Shown here piece after piece: positions 17,012-26,748 of a stretch of 64,000 bases of DNA. Numbering within the stretch: the stretch's first letter is position 1; each line of letters starts with the position of its first letter. The DNA comes from Acinetobacter colistiniresistens (lineage in GTDB: Bacteria; Pseudomonadota; Gammaproteobacteria; Pseudomonadales; Moraxellaceae). Under the pieces are notes generated by a model. That model had not been told where the DNA came from. It saw only the letters and a list, made by a program, of their open reading frames with translations, and did not search any database. The stretch is taken from assembly GCF_000413935.1 (NCBI RefSeq), contig NZ_KE340376.1, positions 252,091 to 316,090 on the forward strand, read 5' to 3'. The position numbers and the translations under genes were made by a program.

Positions 17012-17506
17012 TCAGCGAATAATTTCAATGGTAAAACTATCATCCGTCACCAAAAGATAACGTCCATCCACCATCACCCAATGGCGACCGCGCGGCGGTT
17101 CACGTAATGAATAATAATCCCAGTCCCGGACGATATAGCGTTCATTCCTGAATTGACCAGGTAATTCATTGCCAACCACAAAGGAGCCGCTTCGGTAACT
17201 GCGCTCATACTGTGTCTCTGGATAATATTCAACACGCACACCAGGACGGTGATTCGGACGAGGATAATAGTTATTTTGATTGGGCTGATAATAATAGCCT
17301 TTTGGCGGTGCTGTTGGCGTATCACGCTGATTCGAGAATGCGAATGGATCTTGTGCAGGTGGCTGATAGGAAGATGAGGTCTGATGAGAAGAGTGACGTT
17401 CTACGCCACGATAACCACCCCATGCATTATCTGCATAGCTCATCACAGGCAGAGAGCCCAATAGAACCACTAAGCCATAAATATAGCGTTTAGATTGCAT
17501 CATCAT
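17012..17506 (-). CDS. RcnB-like exported protein, copy 2
   Basis: Exported protein with a signal peptide (QSKRYIYGLVVLLGSLPVMSYA) and a C-terminal domain homologous to the neighbouring RcnB-like protein: NELPGQFRNERYIVRDW, then LREPPRGRHWVMVDGRYLLV. The middle is proline-, tyrosine- and glutamine-rich and lacks the His/Asp tract of copy 1. Three consecutive ATGs at 17506, 17503 and 17500 follow GGGAG, so the exact start is uncertain by one or two codons. The pair is a tandem paralogue set on the minus strand. Function unknown beyond the family assignment. Confidence 0.78.
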   Translation of the reverse strand: MMMQSKRYIYGLVVLLGSLPVMSYADNAWGGYRGVERHSSHQTSSSYQPPAQDPFAFSNQRDTPTAPPKGYYYQPNQNNYYPRPNHRPGVRVEYYPETQYERSYRSGSFVVGNELPGQFRNERYIVRDWDYYSLREPPRGRHWVMVDGRYLLVTDDSFTIEIIR

Positions 17507-17673
17507 GATCTCCCTAAAATCAGAGTATCTTTTTATTTTAGAATAAAAAACCAGCACTGATGTTGTAATAATATTTTTTCAGATCAGCTGTTGCATTGCA
17601 TTGATAAATAGCAGCTGCCTAAAGCCATCATTAGATATGCTAAAATCAATTTTTTGGTTTTGAGGCAACATCT

Positions 17674-18120
17674 GTGGCTGAAATGAATTTTGATCGTCTC
17701 TATCAATTTTTCTGTAAAGTTCCCAGCGTACAAGAATCTCGTATCGTTGCGCATGGTGCAGATGGTCAACATGCGTGGTGGTTTAAATTCAACATTGATG
17801 TTGAGCATCCGCTGGCATGGCAAACTGTTCAAGAACTCGGGCACGTCCTCAATTATTTATCCACCAATGAACGTTTACCCACTCAGTTCTTTCCCGTGTC
17901 TCCTCCCCCGTACATGAACGGTGAAGCTAAAGATTTCTTGGCGTGGGTAATCCAGTGTAATCATCCAGAATTCACTCCAGATGTGGTCTGTGACTGGCTA
18001 GAAGCCCGCTTACCCAATCCAGTCGAAGATGAAACTCAGTGGAAAATCAAAACAGATTTAAGCGAACTTGAGCAATTGGCCGATAAAGATTTAGATCAGT
18101 TGATTCCTCCGAGCCCTTAA
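17674..18120 (+). CDS. Conserved-looking hypothetical protein
   Basis: Soluble 148-residue protein with no signal peptide or membrane segment and no family I recognise. It is acidic at the C-terminus (DLSELEQLADKDLDQLIPPSP) and has tryptophan-containing patches (AWWFKFNID, HPLAWQTVQELGHVLNYL, DFLAWVIQC). It starts at GTG 17674, with TGAGG 10 bases upstream; the ATG at 17683 is an alternative. Codon use matches the neighbouring core genes. It is convergent with the next gene across a hairpin. Confidence 0.75.
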   Translation: MAEMNFDRLYQFFCKVPSVQESRIVAHGADGQHAWWFKFNIDVEHPLAWQTVQELGHVLNYLSTNERLPTQFFPVSPPPYMNGEAKDFLAWVIQCNHPEFTPDVVCDWLEARLPNPVEDETQWKIKTDLSELEQLADKDLDQLIPPSP

Positions 18121-18140
18121 TTCGAAGACTTGTCATCTTT

Positions 18141-18179
18141 TCAACGAGCTTAATAATCAATGATACCCAAGCTCGTTGA
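18141..18179. terminator. Hairpin between convergent genes, probable bidirectional terminator
   Basis: TCAACGAGCTT (18141-18151) and AAGCTCGTTGA (18169-18179) are perfect 11-bp complements around a 17-nt loop. T-runs are poor on both sides, so termination strength is uncertain. Confidence 0.5.
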
Positions 18180-18196
18180 GATGCGGCTGTGAAGCA

Positions 18197-19003
18197 CTAT
18201 AAGTCGTAGCCCAAATACTCTTGTGGTGATTCCGAATAAGGTAAAATCAGATAGTTATTTTTTAAAATCAGGGCTTTTATTTTTTCCTGATGAGGGAGAT
18301 CTAAAGGGTAAATCAAAGCAAGATCCTGAGCCAAATCATCAATCGTATCCACTTTAAACACTGATGTTTTGATCCACCCCAATAAAGCCGCCCCAAGGCC
18401 GATAAACTCAAAACCATAGTGCTGCATTTTCTCAATGATGGCAAAGTTTTCAAATGGATCAAAATCACAGGAGAAATAACCGTTCGGTAACATCGCCAAT
18501 TTCAATGCTTCGGTTTCAACATCCGCGACTTTCACTTCAATCACACTCTCCATTGAAATCAATAGATTTTGATTAAAATAAATGATCGCCTCTAAATCAC
18601 TTTCATCGTAATGCTGCATTTTCTCAGCAAAGTTTTCAAAGCGCAGCTGATGGGCTGGATCACTCAACTGTTGAAGATAATGCCGCAATTGCTTGGGTAC
18701 ACAAACATTTTGATAGGTCTGTTCCCAGCTTGAATCACCAACCTCAATCCCGTTCAGATCATCACTAAAATCAACATACAAGCGGTCATCCTCGACTGCA
18801 TGCATCGAGGTGTATTTTGCCTGTGCTACATCATCCAGAATCAGAAACACTTTTTTGGGATAAACGTCTTTTTTCAAGCTCAGATAGCATTCCAGCAGTT
18901 CAGCCCAACTGTGAATTTCAACAATATCAGCATAATGATTGAGTTGATGCACAGCTAAATCAATCTGCTGATCCTGCCTAGTAGTCAGTTTAATTTTTGC
19001 CAT
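18197..19003 (-). CDS. Hypothetical protein with an internal repeat
   Basis: Soluble protein of about 268 residues, acidic, with no recognised domain. Two copies of a motif occur: FENFAEKMQHY and, about 62 residues later, FENFAIIEKMQHYGF. This is reflected in DNA by TGCTGCATTTTCTCA at 18420-18434 and 18612-18626 and GCAAAGTTTTCAAA at 18441-18454 and 18627-18640. An in-frame GTG at 19015 would add four residues; ATG 19003 is chosen by default. It sits 25 bp downstream of the phospholipase-D gene and may share its transcript. Confidence 0.7.
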   Translation of the reverse strand: MAKIKLTTRQDQQIDLAVHQLNHYADIVEIHSWAELLECYLSLKKDVYPKKVFLILDDVAQAKYTSMHAVEDDRLYVDFSDDLNGIEVGDSSWEQTYQNVCVPKQLRHYLQQLSDPAHQLRFENFAEKMQHYDESDLEAIIYFNQNLLISMESVIEVKVADVETEALKLAMLPNGYFSCDFDPFENFAIIEKMQHYGFEFIGLGAALLGWIKTSVFKVDTIDDLAQDLALIYPLDLPHQEKIKALILKNNYLILPYSESPQEYLGYDL

Positions 19004-19028
19004 TCCGTCGAACACCTGCTCTGCTCAA

Positions 19029-20492
19029 TTAAAACGTCGATAACCCCGACCATTCCATAAAACGATACAGCCAGTATTTCGCCTTTGATTCATCCGCATA
19101 TTTTGCATAATCAACCGTAATTTGACGGCCATTGGCATTGGTCCATGCTGCATCAAAATACTTTCCTGCATCTTTAAACACTGGCGCTTGTGCTGCACCA
19201 ATCACCCGCATATCAGTCTCAAGGTTATAATTTTTCAAATTCCGTGCAGTTAAGTTGGCTGAACCCAGAATAATTTCTGCTTGCTGCGCATTATATTTCA
19301 ACAGCATTTTGCTATGGCACTGCTCGCCACGCGTGTCACACCAACGAATTGGAATGCCAGTGGCATGGAGTTCTGAAGCCACTTGACGATTTGGGATACC
19401 ATTCTTTTTCAGACCGAACGCATCTTTATTCGGATCAATCATGATGCGAATCTTGACACCACGTTGCTGTGCTTGCTTCAGTGCATCAATGATATTGCGT
19501 TCCGACAAATAGAACATGGCCATATCCAGATGCTCTTTACTTTTCGCAGTCTGAATCATCTTTAAGACAGCCTCATAAATGGCTTTTTCAGTCAGCACTT
19601 GGACTTGAGGTAAGCTTTTATCTTCTGCCAGCCCCCCCATGATCACAAATGGACTAGAGCCATTAGACATATTGGCCACTGCTTGTTCGGTTTGCAGTAT
19701 ATCAATCGCGGTTGGGCCCTCCACCACCAACGCCACATTGCTATGATGCGAACTACCATCATGTGGATTGGCTGAAGTTACCAAACTCTTCCAGCCGTCC
19801 ACCGTATCCACGACCAAAGTTTTACGATGATTGGCTTTAAAATTAAAGAGTTCCAAATAACTACGCAAAGTCACTTTATCTTTGCCAAATGGACTGCTTA
19901 ACCATCCCCCTTCTGGATTATTCCCCAAGTTCTGGCAACAGATATACCAGAAACCTGACCAGAGTGGATTCGAGGCACGGAGCGGTTTTAAATCGGTCTC
20001 GATTACTTCTACCCCCGCCTGACGTAACTGCTGATAATGCTGAGGTGTCATACCGCCATAAACCGAGTTAATCGGATCGGTAATCACCACAATTTCAACC
20101 GTTGGATGCAAACGACGCTTCACAACCAAGGCATCCGTCAATTCTTGCATCAAAGGAAACTGTTTGACTTTGGACTTTCCGACTTCCTGATTAAACAGGA
20201 ACATATCCAGCACAATCGTTGTTTGTGCCTGATCGATCAACTGGAAAACTTCTTTGAAAATATGCTGATCAACCTGCTGTTGACCTTGCGTATCAATATA
20301 AGTCTGATCCGCTAAAAACTTCACATTGGCATGACGCAACTGACCCGTAAAATCCAGTCCTTTCGGGAGTGGTTTTACCGTGTGATAGATTGCCGAAGCA
20401 ATGTATCCAATCGCAAAAATACACAATATGACTGCCATGTAACGTCGACCTGACCAGTTTAATTTCCGATGAATTCGTTGGAAGATACGCAT
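19029..20492 (-). CDS. Phospholipase D-family protein (cardiolipin-synthase-like), membrane-anchored
   Basis: Two-domain PLD enzyme acting on phospholipids, most likely facing the periplasm. One N-terminal TM segment is at about residues 18-38. HKD half-sites are seen as NHRKTLVVD (near 224) followed by TSANPHDGSSHHSN, and CHSKMLL (near 393) followed by ILGSANLTARNLKNYN. The first site lacks a fully canonical HxKxxxxD spacing read by eye but has H, K and D in order. At 487 residues it resembles ClsA/ClsB-type synthases; a nuclease-type role is less likely given the membrane anchor. Confidence 0.85.
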   Translation of the reverse strand: MRIFQRIHRKLNWSGRRYMAVILCIFAIGYIASAIYHTVKPLPKGLDFTGQLRHANVKFLADQTYIDTQGQQQVDQHIFKEVFQLIDQAQTTIVLDMFLFNQEVGKSKVKQFPLMQELTDALVVKRRLHPTVEIVVITDPINSVYGGMTPQHYQQLRQAGVEVIETDLKPLRASNPLWSGFWYICCQNLGNNPEGGWLSSPFGKDKVTLRSYLELFNFKANHRKTLVVDTVDGWKSLVTSANPHDGSSHHSNVALVVEGPTAIDILQTEQAVANMSNGSSPFVIMGGLAEDKSLPQVQVLTEKAIYEAVLKMIQTAKSKEHLDMAMFYLSERNIIDALKQAQQRGVKIRIMIDPNKDAFGLKKNGIPNRQVASELHATGIPIRWCDTRGEQCHSKMLLKYNAQQAEIILGSANLTARNLKNYNLETDMRVIGAAQAPVFKDAGKYFDAAWTNANGRQITVDYAKYADESKAKYWLYRFMEWSGLSTF

Positions 20493-20499
20493 ATAAACA

Positions 20500-20535
20500 A
20501 AAAAAGCCCTAGCCTAATGTGTTAAGGCTAGAGCT
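20500..20535 (-). terminator. Terminator of the zinc receptor gene
   Basis: AAGCTCTAGCCT and AGGCTAGGGCTT pair (one wobble) on the minus strand, followed by seven T. Confidence 0.85.
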
Positions 20536-20571
20536 TATACTTTGATTTTTCAATAAGATTTAAGTGAAAAA

Positions 20572-22626
20572 TTAGAAGTTAAAATTCACCCCAACGGTAA
20601 AGTTACGGCCCACTTGCGGAATCGTCGATAAGAACGATGCATGTTGATAAACCTGATCGTCCAGCAAGTTATTCGCATTCAGGAATACGCGGTAATCGCC
20701 AACATTGCTATATTTACCCGTATATGCCACACCCAGATTCACCATGTTATAGCTTTGGGTGTCCGTCTCATAAGCTGCAATTTTGTCTTGCTGGAACACA
20801 TGATAATATTCCGCTGAACCACTAAAACCATCACCAAAGTCAGCATTTACTTTGGTTCCTAAACGACCTGCCGGTACTCTTGGTGCATTTTCATTGTCGA
20901 TCTTGCCACGAACATAGTCTCCAAATACACCGACTTTATACATTGACGAAATTTGATAACCAGCTTCTGCCTCAGCACCGTAGAAGCGTGCCTGATCTTG
21001 TGTATATTTCACCAAGCGGAAATCTTTATAGCGGTCTAAAGTTTGTGCGTAGATATAATCATCAAACCAGTTGTGATACACGTGGACATGATAATCAAAC
21101 TTGTTATCGTCATAATGGAAACCTAACTCCACATTATTTGACTTCTCTTTCTTCAATTGATCATCACCTAACTCATAGGTATTGGTCGCAAAATGTCCAC
21201 CATTCGCATATAACTCTTGTGCTAAAGGTAAACGCTCTTGATGTGAAGTCACCAATGAAAGTTTATAGTTCGGTGCAAATTCCCAGTTGGCTGCACCTGA
21301 AACAGAAAAGGCCGAACCACTGAAATCTTTTTTCGATGAGTCATCAATATCAATTTTTTGCTGGTCCGCACGTGCTGCGACTTCAACATGTACATCATTA
21401 AATTGAGCATGCTCTAAGGCAAAAACACTCCACTTCTTGGTCGTATTTGGTGCCAAGAACGCTTCTTCACCCGTGAGTTCCAGTTTTTGCTGACCATATT
21501 GGGTTCCAATCACACCTTCCCAAGGACCGAGGGGATTGTGTACCAATTCCAGACGCCCATCATAGCCCTTGTTTTTAAAGCGCGTAGCAATGGTGCCTTC
21601 TTCAATTTCATCATGCTTATAATCGGTATAACTGGCTTGAGCACGTAACTTTTTAAAGCCCGCAAATGGATCGTTCAGTTCAGTACGGACATCATAACGC
21701 TCAGATTTCAAATCGATCCAAGGACCAGCCTCATGTGCGTGATCATGGTCGTGGTCGTGATCATCCCCGTCATCATGATCATGCTCGCCACAATGCAGAC
21801 TTAAACCATGTAAATGGCAACTTTCATATTCATGGCTGTGGCCCGGTAAACCATATTTATCTTGACGATTACTATATGAAATTCCTGTAAAACCACGATC
21901 ATAAATCCAGGATAAACCCACATTAACGGTTTCACCCTTGGCAAAAGTATTGCCTACACGGCGCTCTTTTTCGCCCTCATGGAAATAGCCTGGTGCAATG
22001 TAATCATTCGCTTCTCGGTTTAACCCTTCTACACGTAAAGCCACCTGATCACCTAAAGCAACTGTAACGCCAGCGGTCGCCAGTTTTTCATCACTGCCTG
22101 TGTTATAGCGTAATCCAACATTTCCCTCATAACCATTTGCAGGCATTTGCGTTGGAATCTTACTGTCCGTGACATTGACTAAACCACCCACCGTTCCAGC
22201 ACCAAACAATAAGGTTGATGGCCCGCGGATCACTTCGACCTGCTTCGCCAATGCTGGATCAACCGTCACCGCATGATCTGGAGACAATGTTGATACGTCA
22301 ATGTTTTCAGAAGAGTTTTGCAGAACCTTCACACGCGGGCCATCCTGTCCACGAATCACAGGACGACTTGACCCTGCACCGAATTGATTGGAATAAATAC
22401 CAGGCTCACCACTCAGTGCGTCACCAATGGTCACCGCCCCTTGCTGTAAATGTTTTTGGTCCACCACCGTATCGGCAACAGCAAAATCTTTAGAAGTTTG
22501 CTCAAGTGGATGTGCTTTAATTCGAATTGTATCTAAGGTTGAAACCTGTTCAGTTTCTGCTGCCAATGTGGATACAGATACAACAGCTAAAATCGATAAG
22601 GTCAGAATATTTTTGGAGAATGACAT
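20572..22626 (-). CDS. znuD: TonB-dependent zinc receptor, ZnuD-type
   Basis: Outer-membrane receptor importing zinc, possibly haem. It has a signal peptide ending STLAAE, a TonB-box-like region (LDTIRIKA), a plug with VIRGQDGPRVKVLQN and EVIRGPSTLLFGAGTVGGLVNV, and an approximately 22-strand barrel ending VGVNFNF. Near residues 270-310 an extracellular loop is packed with His and Asp (for example DDHDHDHDHAHE) and contains two cysteines, as in meningococcal ZnuD. ATG 22626 is preferred; a TTG lies four codons upstream. A Zur-like palindrome lies just upstream, supporting control by zinc limitation. Confidence 0.92.
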   Translation of the reverse strand: MSFSKNILTLSILAVVSVSTLAAETEQVSTLDTIRIKAHPLEQTSKDFAVADTVVDQKHLQQGAVTIGDALSGEPGIYSNQFGAGSSRPVIRGQDGPRVKVLQNSSENIDVSTLSPDHAVTVDPALAKQVEVIRGPSTLLFGAGTVGGLVNVTDSKIPTQMPANGYEGNVGLRYNTGSDEKLATAGVTVALGDQVALRVEGLNREANDYIAPGYFHEGEKERRVGNTFAKGETVNVGLSWIYDRGFTGISYSNRQDKYGLPGHSHEYESCHLHGLSLHCGEHDHDDGDDHDHDHDHAHEAGPWIDLKSERYDVRTELNDPFAGFKKLRAQASYTDYKHDEIEEGTIATRFKNKGYDGRLELVHNPLGPWEGVIGTQYGQQKLELTGEEAFLAPNTTKKWSVFALEHAQFNDVHVEVAARADQQKIDIDDSSKKDFSGSAFSVSGAANWEFAPNYKLSLVTSHQERLPLAQELYANGGHFATNTYELGDDQLKKEKSNNVELGFHYDDNKFDYHVHVYHNWFDDYIYAQTLDRYKDFRLVKYTQDQARFYGAEAEAGYQISSMYKVGVFGDYVRGKIDNENAPRVPAGRLGTKVNADFGDGFSGSAEYYHVFQQDKIAAYETDTQSYNMVNLGVAYTGKYSNVGDYRVFLNANNLLDDQVYQHASFLSTIPQVGRNFTVGVNFNF

Positions 22627-22656
22627 ACCATGTCTCAAATCAGTTGTTTGCTACAT

Positions 22657-22671
22657 TGTAATATTATAACA
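22657..22671. promoter_or_regulatory. Candidate Zur operator upstream of znuD
   Basis: TGTAATATTATAACA is a 15-bp near-palindrome (six of seven pairs) within ACATTGTAATATTATAACATTTC, resembling the GTTATAnTATAAC core of Acinetobacter Zur sites. It ends about 31 nt before the znuD ATG. Confidence 0.7.
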
Positions 22672-22762
22672 TTTCATTAATTTTGCAATAAGAAACAGTC
22701 GAACAAAAAACATTTGCTACACTACTTCTCCATGATTCCATGAATGGTCGTTTTTCAACCAT

Positions 22763-23533
22763 ATGCCTTTTACCCTTTCCCATGCTGTTCTCGCCCCGCC
22801 ACTCTCCAAACTCAGTCAAGGACATTTGCCTGTCGCCGCTTTAGCCATTGGCTGTATGACCCCAGATCTATATCGGTTATTCACGCAGGAAACTATTGCC
22901 ATTACGCATCAATGGTCTGGCCTATTATTTCCCAACTTGCCAATTGGCCTATTCTTTTGCTTATTGTGGTATTTAATCTATCGCCCTGTCATTTACCGTG
23001 TTCTGGGCATTCAGCATCCTTTACATATCCACTCCTTTGATCAGGCTGTGGCTTTCATCTTGATGAATTGCTTTGCCATTCTTTTCGGGAGTGCAACGCA
23101 TTTAATTTGGGATGGGTTAACTCATCTCGACTTTCGCACGTTTGCATTTAAAGAACTTCTTGCACAAAACATATCCCTACTGGGTCTTAATTATCCTCTG
23201 CATCTTATCTTACAGATTGGTTCATCCCTCATCACGCTCCCAATCTTAATGCAGATGTGCTGGCGCTATTATCAGCAGCATAAAGGCACCCAGCCTAGTT
23301 CAATTCAAGAGAGATGGTTCTTCGTTATTAGCCTGATCATTTCCACAATTTCAGCACTCCTCTCTATATGGGACTATAGCAGACATATCCCTGCTTCCCT
23401 TTGGAACAGCGAACGCTATTTCTTCATTGGAAAATCAATCAATGAATTTACACAAACGGGCTTAAGTCTATTCACGGTCTCGTGTTTATTATTCTTATTT
23501 TTGCATCGGAACCAGCGACTGAAATCGTTTTAA
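22763..23533 (+). CDS. DUF4184-family membrane protein
   Basis: Polytopic membrane protein of 256 residues beginning MPFTLSHAVLAPPLSK, the hallmark N-terminus of DUF4184, with HLPVAALAIGCMTPDLYR and GSATHLIWDGLTH carrying conserved His and Asp residues. These suggest a metal-dependent, YdjM-like hydrolase fold in the membrane, though the biochemical role is unknown. About six hydrophobic segments are seen. It is divergent from znuD across 136 bp that include the Zur-like site, so zinc control could extend to it, but distance favours znuD. Confidence 0.85.
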   Translation: MPFTLSHAVLAPPLSKLSQGHLPVAALAIGCMTPDLYRLFTQETIAITHQWSGLLFPNLPIGLFFCLLWYLIYRPVIYRVLGIQHPLHIHSFDQAVAFILMNCFAILFGSATHLIWDGLTHLDFRTFAFKELLAQNISLLGLNYPLHLILQIGSSLITLPILMQMCWRYYQQHKGTQPSSIQERWFFVISLIISTISALLSIWDYSRHIPASLWNSERYFFIGKSINEFTQTGLSLFTVSCLLFLFLHRNQRLKSF

Positions 23534-23677
23534 CAAAAAGCATCCGTTTTAAATTCTCTTGAAAACATTAAGACTTGAGACTCTACGTTCAACAAGGCAT
23601 AATCTCCCCTTCATTGGTGCTGCGCTGTTTACGCATTCACCTTCTACAGCCAATATAGTTTGGATACATAATTCAAT

Positions 23678-25459
23678 ATGATGCGCACTCATTACTGTGG
23701 CTCTTTAACTGAAGCCCAAATCGATCAAACCGTTACTTTATGCGGATGGGTTCATCGTCGTCGTGACCATGGCGGTGTAATTTTCCTTGATATGCGTGAC
23801 CGTGATGGTTTAGTACAGGTGGTGATCGATCCAGATACCCCTGAAGCATTCGCAACAGCAGATAAAGCACGTTCTGAATTTGTATTAAAAATTACAGGCC
23901 GTGTTCGTCGCCGCTATGAAGGTACTGAAAATGCCAACATGGTGAGTGGTCAGATTGAAGTTTTAGGTAAAGAAATCGAAGTTCTTGCAGCTTCTGATAC
24001 TCCGCCATTCCCATTGAATGACGAAAACACCAATATTTCAGAAGAAATTCGTTTGAAATACCGTTTCTTGGACATCCGCCGTCCAGAAATGCTCGAGCGC
24101 TTGCGTTTCCGCTCTAAAGTCACCAACTTGATCCGTAACTATTTTGAAGATCATGGTTTCTTAGACGTTGAAACCCCAATTTTGACACGTGCTACACCAG
24201 AAGGCGCACGTGACTATTTAGTACCAAGCCGTGTTTCAAATGGTAGTTTCTACGCACTTCCACAATCACCACAATTATTCAAACAGTTGTTGATGGTTGG
24301 CGGTATTGATCGTTATTACCAAATTGCTAAATGTTTCCGTGACGAAGACTTACGTGCGGATCGTCAGCCTGAATTTACCCAAATCGACGTTGAAACATCG
24401 TTCATGAGTGACGATGACATCATGGATTTAATGGAAGGCTTAACGGTTAAAATGTTCAATGAATTATTGAATGTAAAATTCGATAAATTTGAACGTATGA
24501 CCTATGCAGACGCAATGCGTGACTATGCATCTGACAAACCAGATATGCGTATTCCATTGAAACTTGTTGACGTTGCAGACTTGATGCAAGACGTTGAGTT
24601 CAAAGTATTCGCTGGCCCTGCTAAAGATCCGAAAGGTCGTATCGTGGCTTTACGTGTGCCTGGTGCAGGCTCACTGCCACGTAGTGCAATTGACGAATAC
24701 ACCAAATTCGTAGGCATCTACGGTGCAAAAGGCTTGGCTTATATCAAAGTCAACGAACTTGAAAAAGGCATCGAAGGTCTGCAATCACCAATCGTTAAAT
24801 TCATCGAACCAATCGTGCTTGATCTATTAAAACGCGTTGGTGCTGAAAATGGCGACATCGTGTTCTTTGGTGCAGACAAAGCCAAAGTTGTAAATGATGC
24901 GATGGGTGCACTTCGTGTCAAAATCGGTCATGACTTGAAGCTGACCACTTGCGAGTGGGCACCGCTTTGGGTAGTTGACTTCCCAATGTTTGAAGAAACT
25001 GATGATGGTAAATGGACTTCTGTTCACCACCCATTCACACTACCAAAATCAAGTGTTGAAGAAGTGAAGAGCAATCCAGGTGAAGCCCTTTCTGTTGCAT
25101 ACGATATGGTACTGAATGGTACTGAAATCGGTGGTGGCTCACTTCGTATCTATACTTTAGAAATGCAAAAAGCAATTTTTGAAGCTTTAGGGATTGGTGA
25201 AGAAGAAGCAGAAGAGAAATTCAGCTTCTTATTGAATGCATTACGTTACGGTGCGCCTCCGCACGGTGGTTTGGCCTTTGGTCTTGACCGCTTAATCATG
25301 TTAATGACAGGTGCTTCTTCGATTCGTGATGTAATTGCATTCCCGAAAACCAAGACAGCTGAATGTCCATTGACTCAAGCGCCAGCGCCAGTTGAAGCAA
25401 ATCAATTACGTGACTTAGGTATTCGTTTACGCGAAAAAGCAAAAGCTGAAGAAAAATAA
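23678..25459 (+). CDS. aspS: Aspartyl-tRNA synthetase
   Basis: Class II aminoacyl-tRNA synthetase charging tRNA-Asp (and possibly tRNA-Asn). It has an N-terminal OB-fold anticodon domain ([23 protein letters not shown]), motif 2 ([18 protein letters not shown]), the bacterial GAD insertion in the middle, and motif 3 ([15 protein letters not shown]). Length 593 is typical of the bacterial type. Two consecutive ATGs make the start uncertain by one codon. It forms one boundary of the outer-core locus. Confidence 0.97.
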   Translation: MMRTHYCGSLTEAQIDQTVTLCGWVHRRRDHGGVIFLDMRDRDGLVQVVIDPDTPEAFATADKARSEFVLKITGRVRRRYEGTENANMVSGQIEVLGKEIEVLAASDTPPFPLNDENTNISEEIRLKYRFLDIRRPEMLERLRFRSKVTNLIRNYFEDHGFLDVETPILTRATPEGARDYLVPSRVSNGSFYALPQSPQLFKQLLMVGGIDRYYQIAKCFRDEDLRADRQPEFTQIDVETSFMSDDDIMDLMEGLTVKMFNELLNVKFDKFERMTYADAMRDYASDKPDMRIPLKLVDVADLMQDVEFKVFAGPAKDPKGRIVALRVPGAGSLPRSAIDEYTKFVGIYGAKGLAYIKVNELEKGIEGLQSPIVKFIEPIVLDLLKRVGAENGDIVFFGADKAKVVNDAMGALRVKIGHDLKLTTCEWAPLWVVDFPMFEETDDGKWTSVHHPFTLPKSSVEEVKSNPGEALSVAYDMVLNGTEIGGGSLRIYTLEMQKAIFEALGIGEEEAEEKFSFLLNALRYGAPPHGGLAFGLDRLIMLMTGASSIRDVIAFPKTKTAECPLTQAPAPVEANQLRDLGIRLREKAKAEEK

Positions 25460-25479
25460 ACCTTGCGTTTATGATTCAA

Positions 25480-25509
25480 CAAAAACCCTGCTCTATGCAG
25501 GGTTTTTTT
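25480..25509 (+). terminator. Terminator after aspS
   Basis: AAAAACCCTGC-TCTAT-GCAGGGTTTTTTT, a perfect stem with a T-run. Confidence 0.9.
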
Positions 25510-25583
25510 ATATTCGAGTTTTACTTTGCGATCATGCTCGCTAGTGGCATAATAGACTGCTTTTTTATTGAGAGATCCGTCTT

Positions 25584-25805
25584 ATGGCAATGCGTCCTGA
25601 TGTACGTCGACATGCAATTGTACTTATTGTATTTTCACTTGCTCAATGGTTTTTCATGCGTTACATCTTGGCAAATGAACTCTTCAATATGGACACCAAT
25701 CAACGCATTTTATACTTCTGTGTAAGTAGCTTGGCGGGTGCTCTGCTGATCTTTGTTGCGTTGATCTACATGGTACTTAAAGGCAACGTCGATAAACAAG
25801 ATTAA
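25584..25805 (+). CDS. Small two-helix membrane protein
   Basis: 73-residue protein with two hydrophobic helices (about 11-28 and 42-64), a basic N-terminus (MAMRPDVRRH) and a charged C-terminal tail. No family is recognised. GAGAG precedes the ATG, and codon use is like the core genes. It ends 4 bp before the acyltransferase gene, so the two are almost certainly co-transcribed and may work together in lipid A or core assembly; this is inference from position. Confidence 0.75.
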   Translation: MAMRPDVRRHAIVLIVFSLAQWFFMRYILANELFNMDTNQRILYFCVSSLAGALLIFVALIYMVLKGNVDKQD

Positions 25806-25809
25806 AAGC

Positions 25810-26694
25810 ATGTCGTTTTACGCTACCCTACTTCGTATTCTCCCTTTAGCACTTTTGCGTAGTATCGCAAAAGTGGCAGCTTACTTTATCAATCAAAATC
25901 CGAATAAAAGTATGCTGTGGAAAACCAGAGTCAATCTAGGCTTAGCCTATCCGCAACTCAAACCAGAACAAAAAGAACAGCTAGCACGAGAAAGTGTGAC
26001 CAAGCAATGCCTCAGTTATATTGAATCTGGTAAATGCTGGGCCATGCCACCTGAATGGAGCATCCAACAGATTCATACGGTACATCGTTTGGAAGTATTA
26101 ACAGATGCGCTCAGTGATCCAAGAGGCGCACTGATTATTACCCCGCATCTGGGCACATGGGAAATGATGAATGCATGGGTACATCAATATGGTATTCCGA
26201 CCATTATGTATAAGCCAATGAAAGATTCTGGCTTTAATGCTTTTGCCCTACATGCACGTCAGCGTCTTAACGCCACTTTGGTCCCTACCGATGCATCTGG
26301 CGTTAAAGCTTTGTTTAAAAATTTAAAACAAGGTGGCTTCAGTGTAATTCTACCCGATCATGTTCCAGATCCATCTGGTGGTGTTGTGGTTCCATTTTTC
26401 GGAATTCCTTGCCTGACCAGTACGCTAGCCAGCAAAATGGCGCAAAAAACCCAATGTCGTTTAGTTGGTTTAAGCTGTTTCCGCCGCGAAGATGGTGCAG
26501 GTTTTGATGTGTATTGTGACGATCTGAATGATCCGCAGCTGTATGATCGAGATATCAAAGTTGCCACAACAGCACTCAATCAAGCGGTTGAGCAAATGAT
26601 TAACCGTTTTCCTGCTGAGTATATGTGGGGCTACAAACGGTTTAGAGGTGATCAACGCCATACAGACTATTATTCCCCAAAGAACAACCATTAA
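25810..26694 (+). CDS. Lysophospholipid/lipid A acyltransferase (LpxL/HtrB family)
   Basis: Inner-membrane acyltransferase probably adding a secondary acyl chain to lipid A. The catalytic HX4E motif is at H113-E118 (ITPHLGTWEMM), followed by MYKPMKDSGFNAF, a conserved region with RxxxxAT-like RQRLNATLVPTDASG, and ILPDHVPDPSGGVVVPFFG. An N-terminal hydrophobic segment serves as anchor. Length 294 fits. It lies at the aspS end of the outer-core locus, in keeping with a role in lipooligosaccharide; which acyl position is modified cannot be told. Confidence 0.88.
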   Translation: MSFYATLLRILPLALLRSIAKVAAYFINQNPNKSMLWKTRVNLGLAYPQLKPEQKEQLARESVTKQCLSYIESGKCWAMPPEWSIQQIHTVHRLEVLTDALSDPRGALIITPHLGTWEMMNAWVHQYGIPTIMYKPMKDSGFNAFALHARQRLNATLVPTDASGVKALFKNLKQGGFSVILPDHVPDPSGGVVVPFFGIPCLTSTLASKMAQKTQCRLVGLSCFRREDGAGFDVYCDDLNDPQLYDRDIKVATTALNQAVEQMINRFPAEYMWGYKRFRGDQRHTDYYSPKNNH

Positions 26695-26748
26695 TCACTC
26701 ATCAAAAAATGCTATGTTAATTTCCACTTTAAACAATTTTACTTGCTT

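Noticed and set aside
17584..17844. Minus-strand open frame of 86 codons
   Set aside because: Antisense to the 17674-18120 gene, which has a ribosome binding site and core-like codon use.
25471..25725. Alternative plus-strand frame of 84 codons
   Set aside because: Overlaps the aspS terminator and the small membrane gene, which has a better start and codon use.
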